Source: Syntrophomonadaceae bacterium (lineage in GTDB: Bacteria > Bacillota > Dethiobacteria > DTU022). Taken from it: a stretch of 6,466 nucleotides of DNA. This document shows, piece by piece, positions 5,449 to 6,466 of the stretch (within the stretch, counting starts at the first letter, position 1; every line of letters starts with the position of its first letter). The notes below the pieces were generated by a model that worked only from the letters and a program-made list of their open reading frames with translations, ran no database searches and was not told where the DNA came from. The stretch covers positions 1 through 6,466 of the forward strand of contig SKPU01000026.1 in assembly GCA_007119335.1 (NCBI GenBank). Direction: 5' to 3'. The translations under genes and the position numbers were made by a program.

Positions 5449-6243
5449 TTACTCCTTGGGCCAGTTTTTACCGGCTTCCCGGCAGCTGCAGGCACGCTCA
5501 GCACCGATCTCTTCAATACAGCAGGCCAGTAGTTGATTTAGGCTAGCTTGATCACGGTCCATTGCTTCCAGAACTTCTTGATGGGTCAAAGGTTTTTTTG
5601 ATATACCTGCCGCATAATTGGTGGGCAGTGCAATAGTGGCATAACAAAGGCCTGCTTCACGGGCCAGAACTACTTCAGGCAGATTAGTCATCCCCACTAG
5701 ATCAGCGCCCCATTGTCTAAACATCTTTATCTCGGCCGGAGTTTCAAAACGCGGCCCTTCGCAGCAGAGGTAACAACCCCCGTCAAACAGATGCTGGTCC
5801 AGTTTTGCGCCGGCTTTCATTATGGCGGATCGCACTTCAGGGCAGTACGGTTCTGAAAAGTCAGTATGGACTACATATCCTTCTTTGCCTTCATAAAAAG
5901 TCAGAGTGCGATGGCTGGTGAAGTCGATAAACTGATCAATTATTACCCTGCACCCGGGAGGCATATTCTGATTGAGAGTTCCTACCGCTGCAGTAGCGAT
6001 AACCGCATCGACTTCAAGCTTTTTTAAAGCAGCCAGGTTTGCCCTGTAGTTGACCAGGTGCGGCGGCACAGTATGTCCTCCACCATGCCGGGCCATGAAG
6101 AAAACTTTGCGCTTTTTGTATTCACCCTGTTTGATTGTTACTGAACCGAATTTTGTATCTACTGATATATCCTGTTCATTTGCCAAAAAGTTTTGTTTAT
6201 AGACTCCTGTTCCCCCGATTATTGCTACTTTAATCCCTGCCAT
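5449..6243 (-). CDS. mtnP: MTAP/PNP-family nucleoside phosphorylase (methylthioadenosine or methylthioinosine/6-oxopurine)
   Basis: This 264-residue enzyme cleaves purine (methylthio)nucleosides with phosphate to base plus (methylthio)ribose-1-phosphate, which would feed MtnA. Motifs: IIGGTGVY (8-15) phosphate loop, ARHGGGHTVPPHLVNYRANL (51-70), ATAAVGTLN (83-91), FIDFTSHRTLTFYEG (105-119), CCEGPRFETPAEIKMFRQWGADLVGMTNLPEVVLAREAGLCYATIA (160-205). The next segment is LPTNYAAG (206-213), where human MTAP has ATDYD. The two aspartates that contact the 6-amino group are therefore Asn209 and Ala211, pointing to a 6-oxopurine substrate such as methylthioinosine or inosine. The protein has nine cysteines, including C134, C200 and a C-terminal CSC (252-254). 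The start at ATG 6243 has GGAGG 8 bases upstream and gives the standard MAGIKVAIIGG beginning. It is the first gene of the mtnP-mtnA-surE set. The symbol follows family naming; the substrate is unsettled. Confidence 0.9.
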   Translation of the reverse strand: MAGIKVAIIGGTGVYKQNFLANEQDISVDTKFGSVTIKQGEYKKRKVFFMARHGGGHTVPPHLVNYRANLAALKKLEVDAVIATAAVGTLNQNMPPGCRVIIDQFIDFTSHRTLTFYEGKEGYVVHTDFSEPYCPEVRSAIMKAGAKLDQHLFDGGCYLCCEGPRFETPAEIKMFRQWGADLVGMTNLPEVVLAREAGLCYATIALPTNYAAGISKKPLTHQEVLEAMDRDQASLNQLLACCIEEIGAERACSCREAGKNWPKE

Positions 6244-6285
6244 TGCCCGGCCCTCCCTTGAGAAAGCATAAAGGTATCCTCATTT

Positions 6286-6314
6286 ATTATATAAACTTCG
6301 AGAAATAAAGTTAA
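6286..6314 (-). promoter_or_regulatory. Promoter of the mtnP-mtnA-surE operon
   Basis: On the minus strand TTAACT (6309-6314, 4 of 6) is followed after 17 bases by a perfect TATAAT (6286-6291). Transcription would start near 6279, leaving a leader of about 35 bases. That is too short for a SAM riboswitch or T-box, so no RNA-based control of these salvage genes is visible here. Confidence 0.7.
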
Positions 6315-6333
6315 AATTCCTGCTGCAGATGTG

Positions 6334-6362
6334 TTGACGTGTTTTATAAAATGGTCTATACT
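6334..6362 (+). promoter_or_regulatory. Strong sigma-A type promoter of tRNA-Thr
   Basis: TTGACG (6334-6339, 5 of 6) and TATACT (6357-6362, 5 of 6) are separated by exactly 17 bases. Transcription would begin near 6369, about 22 bases before the mature tRNA. It diverges from the mtnP promoter, with the two -35 boxes only 19 bases apart. Confidence 0.85.
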
Positions 6363-6390
6363 AAGTAGTGATTTGAGAGAAGATTGTTCC

Positions 6391-6465
6391 GCCGACGTAG
6401 CTCAACGGAAGAGCAGCTGATTTGTAATCAGCAGGTTGCGGGTTCGAGTCCCACCGTCGGCTCCA
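6391..6465 (+). tRNA. tRNA-Thr (anticodon TGT)
   Basis: A 75-base cloverleaf is complete inside the window. The acceptor stem GCCGACG/CGTCGGC is perfect, the D arm is GCTC/GAGC, and the anticodon stem GCTGA/TCAGC carries loop TTTGTAA with anticodon TGT, reading ACA (Thr). The variable loop is AGGTT and the T loop TTCGAGT. The discriminator is T and CCA is encoded (6463-6465). The T stem GCGGG/CCCAC has one C-A mismatch at its second pair. The window ends one base later, so whether more tRNA genes follow cannot be seen. Confidence 0.96.
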
Positions 6466-6466
6466 T

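Noticed and set aside
6244..6285. Possible SAM-responsive riboswitch before the methylthio-salvage genes.
   Set aside because: The predicted leader is only about 35 bases with no stem-loops, far too short for any known SAM riboswitch class.

Overview
The window reads as ordinary chromosome of a low-to-mid GC Gram-positive bacterium, most likely a clostridial-type Firmicute. The reasons are AAGGAG ribosome binding sites, sigma-A type promoters with 17-base spacers, both tRNA genes encoding their CCA ends, and an Orr-type ornithine/alanine racemase. This assignment is inferred from style; no taxonomic marker gene is present.

Layout, left to right. Positions 1-997 (minus) hold most of a PLP-dependent ornithine/alanine racemase-family gene that runs off the left edge. 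Its leader (998-1168) contains an AT-rich inverted repeat. Positions 1279-1551 (minus) encode an unrecognised 90-residue protein. It ends on an A-AAA-AAG heptamer that could shift into a 38-codon extension reaching 1169. A hairpin (1609-1628) separates it from a tRNA-Trp gene (1644-1719, minus), whose promoter is very clear. Positions 1760-2030 contain no confident gene, only a 40-codon plus-strand fragment that looks coding.

From 2031 to 6243 four minus-strand genes follow, transcribed right to left: mtnP-like nucleoside phosphorylase, mtnA, surE and rtcB. The first three are packed with gaps of 11 and 9 bases and share a promoter at 6286-6314. rtcB follows after about 100 bases and may have its own promoter. 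MtnP and MtnA make consecutive steps: phosphorolysis of a methylthio-nucleoside to 5-methylthioribose-1-phosphate, then isomerisation to methylthioribulose-1-phosphate. SurE removes phosphate from nucleoside monophosphates and could feed nucleosides to the phosphorylase. RtcB is an RNA ligase of the 3'-phosphate type. The theme is nucleoside/methylthioadenosine salvage plus RNA end repair.

At the right edge a strong promoter (6334-6362) drives tRNA-Thr (6391-6465, plus), divergent from the mtnP promoter.

I found no mobile element, CRISPR array or obviously new multi-gene system. The most notable points are an Asn/Ala pair where methylthioadenosine phosphorylases have Asp/Asp, a C-terminal Cys-Ser-Cys motif in the same protein, and the possible frameshift site in the small hypothetical gene.
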